Shown here: positions 44,099-53,000 of the stretch, in pieces
Numbering within the stretch: position 1 is the first letter of the stretch
Layout: the number at the start of each line of letters is the position of its first letter
From: Konateibacter massiliensis
Lineage (GTDB): Bacteria; Bacillota; Clostridia; Lachnospirales; Lachnospiraceae
Direction of reading: 5' to 3'
DNA length: 64,000 bases
Assembly (NCBI RefSeq): GCF_900184995.1
Contig: NZ_LT860099.1
Span: forward strand, 832,269-896,268
Position numbers and translations under genes: made by a program
The notes under the pieces: generated by a model
Databases searched by the model: none
Told to the model about the DNA's origin: nothing
The model's input: the letters and a program-made list of their open reading frames with translations, nothing else

Positions 44099-44709
44099 TT
44101 ACAATCCCCCTAAAGCTATGTCAATGTCGTCCAGTTCCTCTGCGGGCTGTTTTGTCGCCTTTTCCTGTCTGAATATGTGCGGGTTGTATTCTTTGTGGTA
44201 TTTAAAAAGCGTTACAATCTGGTAAGGTGTCTTACTCCATGCCTCACGCTCTCTATATCCTAAAAGCCCCGTCGCAATATAAAGCAGCCGTGCAGTATCT
44301 AACTTTCCTGCACGGCTGTTATGTTTCCCTCGGTATTCTCTTCTGTGTCGTCCTCTTGGCTGTCTGTTTCTGCCGCCTCACTATCGCCTGCCGTTCCTGC
44401 TGCAAACGACGCATAAATAGCCCTCTGTATCTCTTTCATGTTACCTACATGTATTAGCCTGCCTACTTGCTGCTCGGTTAATAATGTTGCGTTTTCGTCC
44501 TCGTATAAAAGCCCCTCATTGATAAGCAGGGTAAGTAACCACTTTGTATCTTTTACCCAGTCCTTATTATTTTCATTGAAAATCTCATTAATTTTGTCAT
44601 AGCCGCCAAATTTGTCTTGCAGCTCGTCTAAGGCATTAAGGGAAAATAGTAAAACATAATCTTTCCCCTTAAGGTTTACCGAATATCCACCGTTTTTAAT
44701 TGCGCTCAT
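44099..44709 (-). CDS. Tail assembly chaperone gpGT (product of -1 frameshift)
   Basis: The gpG frame is read for 129 codons to the slippery site at 44323-44329, then the ribosome would slip back one base and continue for 74 codons in the T frame to the stop at 44099, giving about 203 residues. The T part (GKLDTARLLYIATGLLGYRE, PYQIVTLFKYHKEYNPHIF) has no start codon of its own and would otherwise be untranslated. As in phage lambda, G and GT together load the tape measure protein during tail assembly. The GT end lies 3 nt before the tape measure start. Confidence 0.85.
44286..44329 (-). promoter_or_regulatory. Programmed -1 ribosomal frameshift signal
   Basis: Slippery heptamer G-GGA-AAC in the gpG frame (44329-44323), 5-nt spacer, then a perfect 10-bp stem AGCCGTGCAG/CTGCACGGCT with a 12-nt loop (44317-44286). 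The gpG stop codon lies in the descending arm region, so slippage must precede it. Confidence 0.88.
44299..44709 (-). CDS. Tail assembly chaperone gpG
   Basis: 136 residues: YSVNLKGKDYVLLFSLNALDELQDKFGG at the start and an acidic tail ending NITAVQES. Product of normal termination at the TAG at 44299-44301. Position between major tail protein and tape measure is the standard one for this chaperone. Confidence 0.85.
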   Translation of the reverse strand: MSAIKNGGYSVNLKGKDYVLLFSLNALDELQDKFGGYDKINEIFNENNKDWVKDTKWLLTLLINEGLLYEDENATLLTEQQVGRLIHVGNMKEIQRAIYASFAAGTAGDSEAAETDSQEDDTEENTEGNITAVQES

Positions 44710-44755
44710 GTATTAAATAAGGCGCAGCCCCATGCTGCGCCTATCTCCTTTCTTT

Positions 44756-45319
44756 TTATGCTCCCTCTATTTCCTCTGCTGGTTCTGGCACTTCTGTAAA
44801 CCATGTTGTCGCTGCCGCCTCGGTTTCTTTTCCCACAAAGTCCGCTTTCCATTTTCCGTCTTTCTTTCTGGTCGTAAAATCTGCCTCAACGTCTGGCGTG
44901 TTAAATTTAATACTTTCGCCTTTTGTCTCATACTTTTCGGACGGCACTTTAAATTTACATTTAAGCAGCCAAACGTAGCGATATTTACCGCCCGTTTTCT
45001 TGGCTCTAAAGCCTACGGCAACATACGGCGGCTCGTCGTCTTTTCCAGCCCATACAACCTTATTTTTGTCTACCATTTGCCCCAGCATTTCCGCTAATAC
45101 CTCTGGCGTAAGGTCTTTTATTCCCAGCTTTAAAGTACCGCTTGCAAATTCCGTTACGCTTTCACTCAATGTATCGTCTGCGTATAAGCTGCCGTCTGCT
45201 GTTTTTACTGATAAGTCAGCCGTCATAGCCTCTGCCATTTTTTTAGGTGTTCCGTAAGTCTCTGCGCCGTTGGTTTCTGTGCATACGGCATAAAATAAAT
45301 CTTTTAAACCTAATGTCAT
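44756..45319 (-). CDS. Major tail protein
   Basis: 187 residues, phi13-type major tail tube protein: MTLGLKDLFYAVCTETNGAE at the start, SLYADDTLSESVTEFASGTL, then PPYVAVGFRAKKTGGKYRYVW. The acidic C-terminal tail is typical. AAAGGAGTG precedes the ATG. Forms the tube rings. Confidence 0.9.
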   Translation of the reverse strand: MTLGLKDLFYAVCTETNGAETYGTPKKMAEAMTADLSVKTADGSLYADDTLSESVTEFASGTLKLGIKDLTPEVLAEMLGQMVDKNKVVWAGKDDEPPYVAVGFRAKKTGGKYRYVWLLKCKFKVPSEKYETKGESIKFNTPDVEADFTTRKKDGKWKADFVGKETEAAATTWFTEVPEPAEEIEGA

Positions 45320-45326
45320 TGTCTTG

Positions 45327-45653
45327 TCACTCCTTTAATATTTCAATCGTGATAGGTACTATCCAGTACCCCGTTTCAGTTTCGTAATTTTCAGCATCTA
45401 CGCTGTTGATATAAATTCCTGCTGCTGTCAAAACTTCCAGCGTCTTGCTTAACTGCGTCTCAAAATCGCCTTTATGAAAAAGCGTTACTCTGTATAGCTC
45501 CCTGCTGCCGCTGTCTGCGTCGTCGGTTCGCAGCGCTGCACCTTTTAACAGCCGCAAGAAAGTATAATAAGCTGGTGGCTTTATCTCGCCAGTGTATACG
45601 CCTCTCTGTGCTGGCAATCCTGCGCTTTCTAAAACTTCCTTTAAGCTATCCAT
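45327..45653 (-). CDS. Tail completion / minor tail protein
   Basis: 108 residues from the ATG at 45653 (GGGAGAG upstream). The short length, alpha/beta pattern and place between the gp10-like and major tail genes fit the tail-terminator class (DUF3168-like). It overlaps the gp10-like gene by 8 nt. Sequence match alone is weak. Confidence 0.7.
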   Translation of the reverse strand: MDSLKEVLESAGLPAQRGVYTGEIKPPAYYTFLRLLKGAALRTDDADSGSRELYRVTLFHKGDFETQLSKTLEVLTAAGIYINSVDAENYETETGYWIVPITIEILKE

Positions 45654-46077
45654 TTGTTTCACTCTCCCATACTTCCAGCTGCGCAGCGGATACCTTGCTT
45701 TGTGCTTTTTCATTTGCTACGGTCATATATGGTCTTGCAGGCTGGCTGCTTGTGCCATACTCCGCAACAAAGCCAATCGTTGCGTAACGCACATTGCTTT
45801 TATCTCCTTTTCTGTCGTTCCCGTGCTTGGCTTTTCCCTGCGGGTATACGTCAACGTACTTTTCCGTATCGTCGCCCTTAACCGCCGTTGCTTTTATGGA
45901 ATTTACAAAGCCTGCCGTTTCCTCAATTCCCATAGCTTTTGCCTCTGCTTTCTGCGCCTCTATAAGCACATCAGCGCCAGCCTTTAGCATTTTGGGTACT
46001 GCTTTTACTGTAGCCTGCTCTCTGTTACTAAATGCCTCTATGACTTTTTCTAAGCCAACTGTATTAAACTCTCCCAT
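45646..46077 (-). CDS. HK97 gp10-like head-tail protein
   Basis: 143 residues; VEKV-type N-terminal helix, then a C-terminal YGTSSQPARPYMTVANEK motif characteristic of the HK97 gp10 family. Connects head to tail or helps tail completion. Confidence 0.88.
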   Translation of the reverse strand: MGEFNTVGLEKVIEAFSNREQATVKAVPKMLKAGADVLIEAQKAEAKAMGIEETAGFVNSIKATAVKGDDTEKYVDVYPQGKAKHGNDRKGDKSNVRYATIGFVAEYGTSSQPARPYMTVANEKAQSKVSAAQLEVWESETNG

Positions 46078-46078
46078 A

Positions 46079-46408
46079 TTACGCCCCCTCGTCTTTATGG
46101 CGTAAATCTGTGAGTGTAAGCTCTATTGTGTCGTCGTCAATGTCGTAAGTTTTAAGGACAAAATAACGCTTTCCGTCCACTTCTACCGTGTCCTCGCCCT
46201 CATAATCTGCCTTATGAACTTCACATTTTCTTTCTACCACTTTGCCCGTCTGCTGGCTCTTAAAATACTCTGCATACCCTACAGATTTCATATTGCAAAA
46301 AACAGTACGACTGTTTTCAGCTTTTGGCTCTGCGAAACCATTTGTATTAACCCGCTGGTCGCCCTCTTTTTCTTTGACAAGGGTTATTTCATCTACCCAT
46401 TCAGCCAC
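46079..46408 (-). CDS. Head-tail adaptor (head closure) protein
   Basis: 109 residues from the GTG at 46408, which overlaps the end of the preceding gene and has GAGG 6 nt upstream. VAEWVDEITLVKEK at the start and VDGKRYFVLKTYDIDDDTIELT at the end fit the SPP1 gp16-like head closure family. A longer in-frame reading to 46543 lies inside the neighbour and is not credible. Confidence 0.8.
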   Translation of the reverse strand: MAEWVDEITLVKEKEGDQRVNTNGFAEPKAENSRTVFCNMKSVGYAEYFKSQQTGKVVERKCEVHKADYEGEDTVEVDGKRYFVLKTYDIDDDTIELTLTDLRHKDEGA

Positions 46409-46742
46409 TCTGCGCCTCGCTTTCCCCGCTTTCGGTGTCCGTTTCGGACACTGGCAGCGTGTTGTACTCTTTTGACATTGCAAGTCGCATCTTAAGCGTA
46501 TCGTATGACTGTCTGAATTTTTCCGCTTTATCGTTGTAGCCAAATTCAGCTTTACAATATAGCGTAACAGCCCTTTTTATCAGTTCGTCGGTTTCATTTA
46601 TCACTTTTACGCCGTCGTTCTTTAAATCCGCTTTGCAGGCTGCTATACAATCCTCTATTTCTTCCGTGATTTTCTCGCTAGTGCTGCTGATACGCAGCGC
46701 CGCACGCATTTTTCCTGTTAATGTAGTGGCATTTGCTGCCAT
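46401..46742 (-). CDS. Head-tail connector (gp6-like)
   Basis: 113 residues, mostly helical: LTGKMRAALRISSTSEKITEEI, DELIKRAVTLYCKAEFGY, then FRQSYDTLKMRLAMS. This is the gp6/gp15-like adaptor family. It contains one of the two GTGTCCGTTTCGGACAC palindromes (46435-46451). Confidence 0.85.
   Translation of the reverse strand: MAANATTLTGKMRAALRISSTSEKITEEIEDCIAACKADLKNDGVKVINETDELIKRAVTLYCKAEFGYNDKAEKFRQSYDTLKMRLAMSKEYNTLPVSETDTESGESEAQSG
46435..46451. promoter_or_regulatory. Candidate parS site, copy 1
   Basis: Perfect palindrome GTGTCCG-TTT-CGGACAC, identical to the one inside parB at 55273-55289. A centromere for the phage ParB is the hypothesis; both copies also encode VSETDT, so shared amino acids could be part of the cause. 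Confidence 0.4.
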
Positions 46743-46796
46743 ACCCTGCACCCTCTTTCAAGAAACAAGCAGGACTATGTAAAATAGCCCTGCTGC

Positions 46797-47219
46797 TTAT
46801 TCTTCAATTACGGCAACTTTCGCAGTTACCAGCTCTGCTGCACGTTCTGCGCTTACTCTAAGCACTTCCCCTGCCTCTTTAATTTCGTTAAGCTGTTTGT
46901 CTAAGTATCTGGTAATTGTCTTTACTTTTACTTTTCCCGTCTCTGCCTTTTCCTCTGGCTCTTCCTGCTCTTTTGTCTGCGGCTGCTCTTCGGTCTGCTC
47001 CGTTGGTTCTGTTTCTTCTTTGGCTGCCTGTTCTGCTGCTTCCTTTTCCTCTTCTGTAAGCTCGCTTTCCTCTGGTATGTCTACCTCTACGGCTGAAATT
47101 CTTGCCGCCAGCTCTTTTATCGTTCCTACGTCACTTACGCCCAGTTTCTTTGCTAAGTCCTGCAAGTCGGCTTTCTTCATGCTTTCCAGCTGCTTAACGT
47201 CTAAGTATCCTTTTGCCAT
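46797..47219 (-). CDS. SAP/HeH-like phage structural-region protein
   Basis: 140 residues from the ATG at 47219 (AAGGTGG upstream). A SAP/Rho-N-like helical hairpin (LESMKKADLQDLAKKLGV, GTIKELAARI) is followed by a very acidic, Glu/Gln/Thr-rich linker and a short helical end. Such proteins follow the capsid gene in many HK97-like phages; the role is unclear, perhaps head decoration or nucleic-acid contact. Confidence 0.75.
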   Translation of the reverse strand: MAKGYLDVKQLESMKKADLQDLAKKLGVSDVGTIKELAARISAVEVDIPEESELTEEEKEAAEQAAKEETEPTEQTEEQPQTKEQEEPEEKAETGKVKVKTITRYLDKQLNEIKEAGEVLRVSAERAAELVTAKVAVIEE

Positions 47220-47273
47220 ACAATCCACCTTTCTGGCAGCCAGCGCTTTCACGCCCTCGGCTGCCTTATGTAC

Positions 47274-48515
47274 TTATACAGATGCAATTTTTTTCAATGT
47301 TACAAGACTGTTCTTGTCAACTACCTTACCGTCTGCCAGCATGATACCTTTTGTTACCATGTCGTCTGTTTCGTTATCCTCGTACTTCTTAACGCCCATT
47401 GCATAATTAGTGTTAAGCACGTAGTCTTTAAAGTTGAACAGAAAGCCAAACGCCGTGCCAGCTGCCAATGTCTTAACGTAACTTTTCACGTAGTCGCAGC
47501 ATACTACTGGTCTGCCTAAAAGGCTTCTTTCTGGCTTTCCTGCAATGCCGTAGTTCACTCTACCAATCGGCTGCCCGTTAGTATCTGTTAGTCCGTAATA
47601 CTGCATGAACGTTTTCTTACTCATGCACCACACTGCCCCATTTTCGTAAGCCTGCGGTAATGCTGCCTCTGCTGCAATTAAATCATTGTATGACGGTGCG
47701 GCGCTTTCTACTTCCTGCCCCTCTGCTGGTGTTTCTGCTAATATTCCCTTTGGCTTTCCTACCCCGTCGCCGTCAATAATTGCCTGTTCAATCGCCTTTG
47801 TCATAGCCTCTACGATATTGTTAATAAGCAGAGTTTCAAAGGCACTGATTGCCATTGTGTCTACTTCCAATGAAACAGCAACGGCACAACGCAGCTTATG
47901 GTATGCAAAAGTAATCATACCGTCTTTTTTAATGTCCTTTTTCTGCTTGTCGCTGCCTGCCCCCTCGTTTACCCATGTTGCCGTAGGCTTTACGGTTGAA
48001 ACAGGAATAGAAACACCGCCTTTATATGCAGTTCTTGTGACAAGCGCCAAAATCATTCCCGTACTTTCCAGTCTTTCTACAATCTGGTTCAGTACCGTAG
48101 TCGGAATAGTTGCGCCTACATCTGTTGTGCTACTTATTGCATCAGCTCTGTACTCTTTTGGCAGCGCTGCACCTCTACACACATACTGCATAAATGCTTT
48201 TCTGTACTTCATGCTGCCGTACTTGTCGCCGTCTCCCTCTCCGCTGCCGTCTGCTCCTTTGAAATTACGCAGCACTGTAGGAGCTGCACCCTCTCCGCTG
48301 CCGTCTGCGCCGTCTATGGGTTCGCCTGCTGCGATTCTTTCCAGTAACTTCTTTCTTTTTTCTGCCGTTTCTATCAGTGCTGCCCTCTGTTCTGTAAGCT
48401 CTGTTACCTCTGTTTCCAATGTTGTAATTTCTGCATCTGTCAGCTGCGCCGCTCTTGTGTTCAGTTCATTTCTAATCTGGGATAGTCTTTCCTCAATCTC
48501 TTTTAATGTTTTCAT
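47274..48515 (-). CDS. HK97-fold major capsid protein
   Basis: 413 residues. N-terminal coiled-coil delta domain (LKEIEERLSQIRNELNTR) followed by a Gly/Ser-rich linker where the protease probably cuts, then the HK97 fold (GATIPTTVLNQIVERLESTG, ALVTRTAYKGGVSIPV, SLEVDTMAISAFETLL, KGILAETPAEG). The ATG at 48515 fits AAAGGAG better than the one at 48524. Confidence 0.95.
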   Translation of the reverse strand: MKTLKEIEERLSQIRNELNTRAAQLTDAEITTLETEVTELTEQRAALIETAEKRKKLLERIAAGEPIDGADGSGEGAAPTVLRNFKGADGSGEGDGDKYGSMKYRKAFMQYVCRGAALPKEYRADAISSTTDVGATIPTTVLNQIVERLESTGMILALVTRTAYKGGVSIPVSTVKPTATWVNEGAGSDKQKKDIKKDGMITFAYHKLRCAVAVSLEVDTMAISAFETLLINNIVEAMTKAIEQAIIDGDGVGKPKGILAETPAEGQEVESAAPSYNDLIAAEAALPQAYENGAVWCMSKKTFMQYYGLTDTNGQPIGRVNYGIAGKPERSLLGRPVVCCDYVKSYVKTLAAGTAFGFLFNFKDYVLNTNYAMGVKKYEDNETDDMVTKGIMLADGKVVDKNSLVTLKKIASV

Positions 48516-48539
48516 GTGTTGCATTCTCCTTTTCTGGTT

Positions 48540-49136
48540 TTATAAACTTGTTTTAATCTTTAGCAAATGCACCCGCCTGTTAAGCAGCTCCTGCCGCTCT
48601 GCTTCATAACTCCTATTTGCAAAGCTACGGGCGCTTATTTCAGTATCTCCGTTTGCTGGTATGCTCACGGCTGATACGTCATAAACTTTTTTGATTTTCA
48701 ATATGTTTCTTGTCCGTGTTGTCCTATCATAGCTTTCCTCTGCCACCGTAAACGCCCATGACATTTTAGTTATCATTCCTGCGTCTATATCTTGGTAAAG
48801 TCCTCTTGCTAGGTCGGTCTTGCCTAAATCAGCTGCCACTAAAAGCCCCTTGTAGTCGGGGATTAAAATAAGCGTCTTATTTGATTGTCTGGCGAATACC
48901 CTGCCCTCATGGTCATATTGCATAATAACGTCGCTCATGTCTGCGCCGTCCAATGCGTGTGCGTCTATTCTTTCGTAAAACTTTGTACCGTCCTCAAATT
49001 CATAGAGTAGGTACGGATTGTCAAATGTTGTAGCGTACCCCTCTACGTAATACTCTGTATCAATTCTTTTCGTTGCTGCCTGCGCAGAGAGAGGCGCAGC
49101 CAGCGCCCTATACTCCCTATCTTTTTTAATTGGCAT
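48540..49136 (-). CDS. HK97-type prohead protease
   Basis: 198 residues, serine protease of the U35/herpesvirus assemblin type. YYVEGYATTFDNPYLL, VIMQYDHEGRVFAR (catalytic His region) and YDVSAVSIPANGDTEI (SxP with the nucleophile) are visible. It matures the capsid protein. It overlaps the portal gene by 11 nt. Confidence 0.93.
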   Translation of the reverse strand: MPIKKDREYRALAAPLSAQAATKRIDTEYYVEGYATTFDNPYLLYEFEDGTKFYERIDAHALDGADMSDVIMQYDHEGRVFARQSNKTLILIPDYKGLLVAADLGKTDLARGLYQDIDAGMITKMSWAFTVAEESYDRTTRTRNILKIKKVYDVSAVSIPANGDTEISARSFANRSYEAERQELLNRRVHLLKIKTSL

Positions 49137-50394
49137 CTGTTACACCCTCTTTCTTTTCTGGTTCTTCTGTTGCTTGCGGTTCAACCTGTGGCGGCTGTTC
49201 TGTCGTTGGTGGCTGCTGCGTAACGGCTGGTATTGGTGGCTTGTCATTCTTTCCAAGTTCGCTTACTTCCGTGTATTCTTTTCGGATATAATACTTTTCC
49301 CCGTCCTCAACATGTGCCATATTCCATATATCCATTACCCCGTTGCGATTAAGTAACGCACGGTCAAAAAGCTGCGTACTTACTTGCAGCTTTGTTGTGT
49401 TTGAGGCATATTGTAGGCGGTTTGCACTAAACGTTATCGCATTATTGCACGCAATTTGGCGCTGTGTATAGGTCATATTTGACATAACAAGCGATAGCTG
49501 TATTGCAAATGGTTCTATTTTCCCCTCATAATAAGCGTTCCACGTTTCCTCATTAAATTTATTTTGCAGTATATCCATGTTTGTACCAAAATGGGTACAT
49601 ACATTGTCTTGTATCTGCTGCATTTGCATAGCGTTTGGCGTGTATGGTTTGCTTTCCACTTGCTTTAGTTCCGAAAATTTGTTGTCATAAATAATCATGC
49701 CGCTTTTGTTGTCAGCGCTTAAGTTCTCTTCCGTAAACCGCTCACGCTCTTTTTGTATGTCCTCTGGCTTTAGCATATTTGCTATCTTTGCCAGAAAGCG
49801 TATGTTTGCAGAATTTTTGACAGCGTTTATAATCCCCTCATTCTGGGTATGTATTAACTGCATGGTAGGCTTTAAAGTGCTATTATCCTCTCCGAAAAGG
49901 TCGTCACTGTATTCAAAATCAGTCATTATGCCTACCTTTTCAAATTCAATCGCCCCATGTTCGCCATTAGCAAATAAATACCGTAAGTACACCTGTCCTG
50001 CTGCCTCTACTACCTCGCAGCGCTGCGCCCGTAGCGGATACCAGCCGCATAGCCCCCCTAATTCGTCCTCTATAGGCACAATAAAAGCGGTGTGTTCCAC
50101 CGCTACAATAGTTGCCACCCTTTTTATGAATTTTACGGTATCCATAAAGTAATTAGGTTTGAATTGTAAAGTTCTTTCCAGATGCTTATAGGCGCTGCCC
50201 GTAATCTCTGGTTTTAGTTTGCTGCAATGTGTTGCAAAGCTATTTACTGCCGTTCTGGTTAAATCCATTTCATATACGCCGCCGTTAAAGCTCGTAAACG
50301 TAGGGCTATATCCATTCAGCATCTTAAAGTAGCTGTCTATCATTCGCAGCTGTTTGCCGTGGAATAAATAATCTATAAATTTCGTACCGTTCAC
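49126..50394 (-). CDS. Phage portal protein
   Basis: 422 residues, HK97 gp3-like. LRMIDSYFKMLNGYSPTF at the start, VAVEHTAFIVPIEDELGG, NPNAMQMQQIQ-like segment and FNEETWNAYYEGKIEPFAIQL are typical of clostridial phage portals. Pro/Gln/Glu-rich C-terminal tail. Twelve copies form the DNA entry ring. Confidence 0.92.
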   Translation of the reverse strand: MNGTKFIDYLFHGKQLRMIDSYFKMLNGYSPTFTSFNGGVYEMDLTRTAVNSFATHCSKLKPEITGSAYKHLERTLQFKPNYFMDTVKFIKRVATIVAVEHTAFIVPIEDELGGLCGWYPLRAQRCEVVEAAGQVYLRYLFANGEHGAIEFEKVGIMTDFEYSDDLFGEDNSTLKPTMQLIHTQNEGIINAVKNSANIRFLAKIANMLKPEDIQKERERFTEENLSADNKSGMIIYDNKFSELKQVESKPYTPNAMQMQQIQDNVCTHFGTNMDILQNKFNEETWNAYYEGKIEPFAIQLSLVMSNMTYTQRQIACNNAITFSANRLQYASNTTKLQVSTQLFDRALLNRNGVMDIWNMAHVEDGEKYYIRKEYTEVSELGKNDKPPIPAVTQQPPTTEQPPQVEPQATEEPEKKEGVTDAN

Positions 50395-50402
50395 TCTCCT
50401 TT

Positions 50403-52058
50403 CTATGCGGCGTTTTTAAGCAGCTCCCCGCACTCTTCCCACCATTTCTGTCTTACCGTCATTGCATCTATGACAGATACAAAGCCGTCTATATGCGCTC
50501 GCTGCTCAATCTTTATCGGTCTGAATTTTCTTGTTTCCATATTGTGCTTAAGCGCAACATTTAGGAAATGTGTCTTTAGTAAATTGTTTTCAGCAATCTT
50601 AAAATTGCCGTCCTTTATGATGCCCTCAAATTCCCGTATGACGGGTGTAAGGTTTTCCCCTTGGAAAACGTCGTCCATGTGAAAACCGTAGTTTGACATA
50701 TCGTTTATGAGGTACTGTGCGCTATACCTGTCGTAGCCTATCTTTAGTGGTCTTATTCCGTATGTTTCAAGCAGCATTGTAAACCAGTTATAAACGTCCT
50801 TGTAGTCTACGTAGTTCTCGCCGCTTAGTGTTATTAGCCCTTGTTTGACGAAAATATCATATGGCACGCCGTCCGTGCTTTGCAGAAACTCCACCCTGCC
50901 CCGTGGCATGAAAAATTGAGTAAACGCATAGAGCTTGCCACCTTTTTCAATTACCACACTGGCTGCCGTTAAGTCCGTGGTCTGGCTCAAATCAATGCCG
51001 CCAACTGCGTAACAGTCTCTAAAGTCCTCTAAAGTCTTTTCAACGCCCGCATTGTCAACTGTCACATATTCCAGCCATGCAATAGAGCTGTTTTGCTTAA
51101 TATTGCAGTATTTTGTCATAAACTCTGCTTTTTTACTTAAGCTGCCCTCTGCTACGGCTATTTCATCAACAAAAAAGCTTTCTTTTACAGATACGCCCAT
51201 GTTAGGGTTGGCTTTTTTAAGCTCTTCTAAGTCGTTCCACTTTTCCACGTCGTCTATCATGTAAAGGAACGGCAAAAGCCTGCGTTCTTTGCTGTTGCCC
51301 TTTAAAAAGCTAGTGCTACGTTTCATCAGCTCGTCATATATGCTGTCATTTATATATCCAGCTGTGCTGATACTCAAAATCATTGGTTGTGTACGTGCGC
51401 CTAATGCCGATTTCATAACTTCATACTGCTTAAGTCCTGCGTCCCCGCTCCATGCTGCCATTTCGTCACATACTACTAACTGCGGGTTAAATCCGTCAGA
51501 CTTCTTGGCGTTAAAAGCAATGGGCTTTATTACGGTGTTATTCTCTGCTATATAAATATCGCTGCGCCGCTTTTTCGCCAGTTCTGCTAATTCGTCCTCT
51601 GCCTGCACCATTTGGTAAAATCCGTCGTATACTAACGCTGCTTGGTCTAGTTTCGGCGCTAAGCAATAGATTTCCTGCCCGTACTCTGGCTCAATGTATG
51701 CCATGTAGGCAATAATTGCAGATGCAAATAAACTTTTGCCGTTTTTTCTGCCAATAACAATAAATATTTCTCTAAAAACACGTATTTTTTCTGCATCTTG
51801 TACGCCAAAAATAACAGAAACTATGGCTTTTTGCCATAGTTCCAATCTCAATAAATCATTGCGCCCCTTGCTGTGGTGACAAAAATTTTCTATAAACTTA
51901 ATAGCCTTATTTGCCGCTTTGGGATTAAAAAAATACTCCTGTTTTTGCAGCCCGTCTACAATGATTTTGTATATTGCTTTTATCCACTTTCCCGCTACGA
52001 TTTCGCCGCTTGTAATCTTAGAATGGTACTCATAGATATAGTTTGCATAGGGTATCAT
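50403..52058 (-). CDS. Terminase large subunit
   Basis: 551 residues. The ATPase half contains IVIGRKNGKSLFASAIIAYM (Walker A region, variant) and VVCDEMAAW (Walker B). The nuclease half contains AVGGIDLSQTTDLTAAS and the C-terminal acidic residues near HIDGFVSVIDAM. Packages DNA into the prohead. Family as in HK97-like cos or headful phages. Confidence 0.94.
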   Translation of the reverse strand: MIPYANYIYEYHSKITSGEIVAGKWIKAIYKIIVDGLQKQEYFFNPKAANKAIKFIENFCHHSKGRNDLLRLELWQKAIVSVIFGVQDAEKIRVFREIFIVIGRKNGKSLFASAIIAYMAYIEPEYGQEIYCLAPKLDQAALVYDGFYQMVQAEDELAELAKKRRSDIYIAENNTVIKPIAFNAKKSDGFNPQLVVCDEMAAWSGDAGLKQYEVMKSALGARTQPMILSISTAGYINDSIYDELMKRSTSFLKGNSKERRLLPFLYMIDDVEKWNDLEELKKANPNMGVSVKESFFVDEIAVAEGSLSKKAEFMTKYCNIKQNSSIAWLEYVTVDNAGVEKTLEDFRDCYAVGGIDLSQTTDLTAASVVIEKGGKLYAFTQFFMPRGRVEFLQSTDGVPYDIFVKQGLITLSGENYVDYKDVYNWFTMLLETYGIRPLKIGYDRYSAQYLINDMSNYGFHMDDVFQGENLTPVIREFEGIIKDGNFKIAENNLLKTHFLNVALKHNMETRKFRPIKIEQRAHIDGFVSVIDAMTVRQKWWEECGELLKNAA

Positions 52059-52060
52059 TG

Positions 52061-52414
52061 TTACTCGTCCTTTAGCGCAGCAAGTTTACTGTTTTTCCGC
52101 TTTGCAGGCGGCACTAAATCGGTCAACTGCTTAATGATTGCCGCATAGTTTTTGCTTAGCGCTATATAGGTTTCTGCCTCTGGGCTTTTCTTTGTTCCGA
52201 ATTGGTTTTCGCCATTCTTATACTCACTCGTCCAGCCCTCTGCCTCTATAATTTTCCCTAAGTCGTCAAGCTCTATTCCCATGAAAGCAGCCTTTTCTAT
52301 CAGCGGCGTTACCAGCTTCTTTTTATTTTCGTCTAAATCGCTGAAAATTCCTTTAAGTCTGGTCTTTTCTGACTTAATCCGTTGTTCTTTTGTTTTCTCT
52401 TTCCTTGTCGTCAT
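52061..52414 (-). CDS. Terminase small subunit, P27 family
   Basis: 117 residues from the ATG at 52414. SEKTRLKGIFSDLDENKKKLVTPL, AAFMGIELDDL, PEAETYIALSKNYAAIIKQL and DLVPPAKRK are P27-family features. It ends 2 nt before the large subunit start. Recognises the packaging site. Confidence 0.88.
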   Translation of the reverse strand: MTTRKEKTKEQRIKSEKTRLKGIFSDLDENKKKLVTPLIEKAAFMGIELDDLGKIIEAEGWTSEYKNGENQFGTKKSPEAETYIALSKNYAAIIKQLTDLVPPAKRKNSKLAALKDE

Positions 52415-52510
52415 TTCTTTACCCCGCTTTCCTGCCACCACACCCCCTACACCACGCATGCGCAACCTTGCAGGGTAAAATTAGGGTATCCCCCTCGGTA
52501 TCTGTCCCCT

Positions 52511-52810
52511 TTACTTTCTTTTCGCAATAGGGGGGACTATGTTCCCTGTTTCGTCGAACCTATACCGTAATGTCCTCTCTCGCTTGTGGTGTTCCTTGTT
52601 GTGGCAATCTTGGCATAGCGCCTCTAGGTTATCCCAGCTAAGCGTTATGTTTAGATTGTTTATGGTGTCCCTTGAAAGCCAGCGTTTATGATGCACCACC
52701 TTGGCAGGCTCTCCGCAACGCTCGCACACATAGTCTTGTGACACTAAGTAGGCGGCTCTGGTTTGTTCCCATGCCGCAGATAAATAAAAACTCTTAGCCC
52801 ATTCTTTCAT
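52511..52810 (-). CDS. HNH endonuclease
   Basis: 99 residues: two CxxC pairs around the HNH core (CERCGEPAKVVHHKRWLSRD, NNLEALCQDCHNKEH-type end). HNH proteins next to terminase genes take part in cos cleavage with the terminase. The 96-bp GC-rich gap to the small subunit (52415-52510) is a plausible place for the cos site, though no cos motif is recognisable. Confidence 0.92.
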   Translation of the reverse strand: MKEWAKSFYLSAAWEQTRAAYLVSQDYVCERCGEPAKVVHHKRWLSRDTINNLNITLSWDNLEALCQDCHNKEHHKRERTLRYRFDETGNIVPPIAKRK

Positions 52811-52836
52811 GCTGTCCCTCTCTTTCTCTTTAAGTT

Positions 52837-52950
52837 CCCAGCGCCCTAAGTTTCATGCGCTGGGTGGAGGCTTAAGAATGTAAACAAAAAGAGCAGGTGT
52901 CCTGCTGCCGCTGCTGCGGTTAAGCTATCGCCTACTCTTTTCATGCTATC
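52837..52950. terminator. Structured gap between regulator and HNH genes
   Basis: Two dyads: CCCAGCGC/GCGCTGGG (about 52838-52865) and AAAAGAG-AGG/CCT-CTCTTTT flanking an inner AGCAGG-TGT-CCTGCT hairpin (52885-52942). They separate the early transcript from the late HNH-terminase operon and may terminate transcription; the late promoter should lie here as well but no sigma-A boxes are clear. Confidence 0.4.
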
Positions 52951-53000
52951 ATTATACCTCTCTGAATATCCCATGTAAACACCACGATTTTACCATTTAA

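Noticed and set aside
47686-48609. 307-codon plus-strand ORF
   Set aside because: Antisense to the major capsid and protease genes, which are secure.
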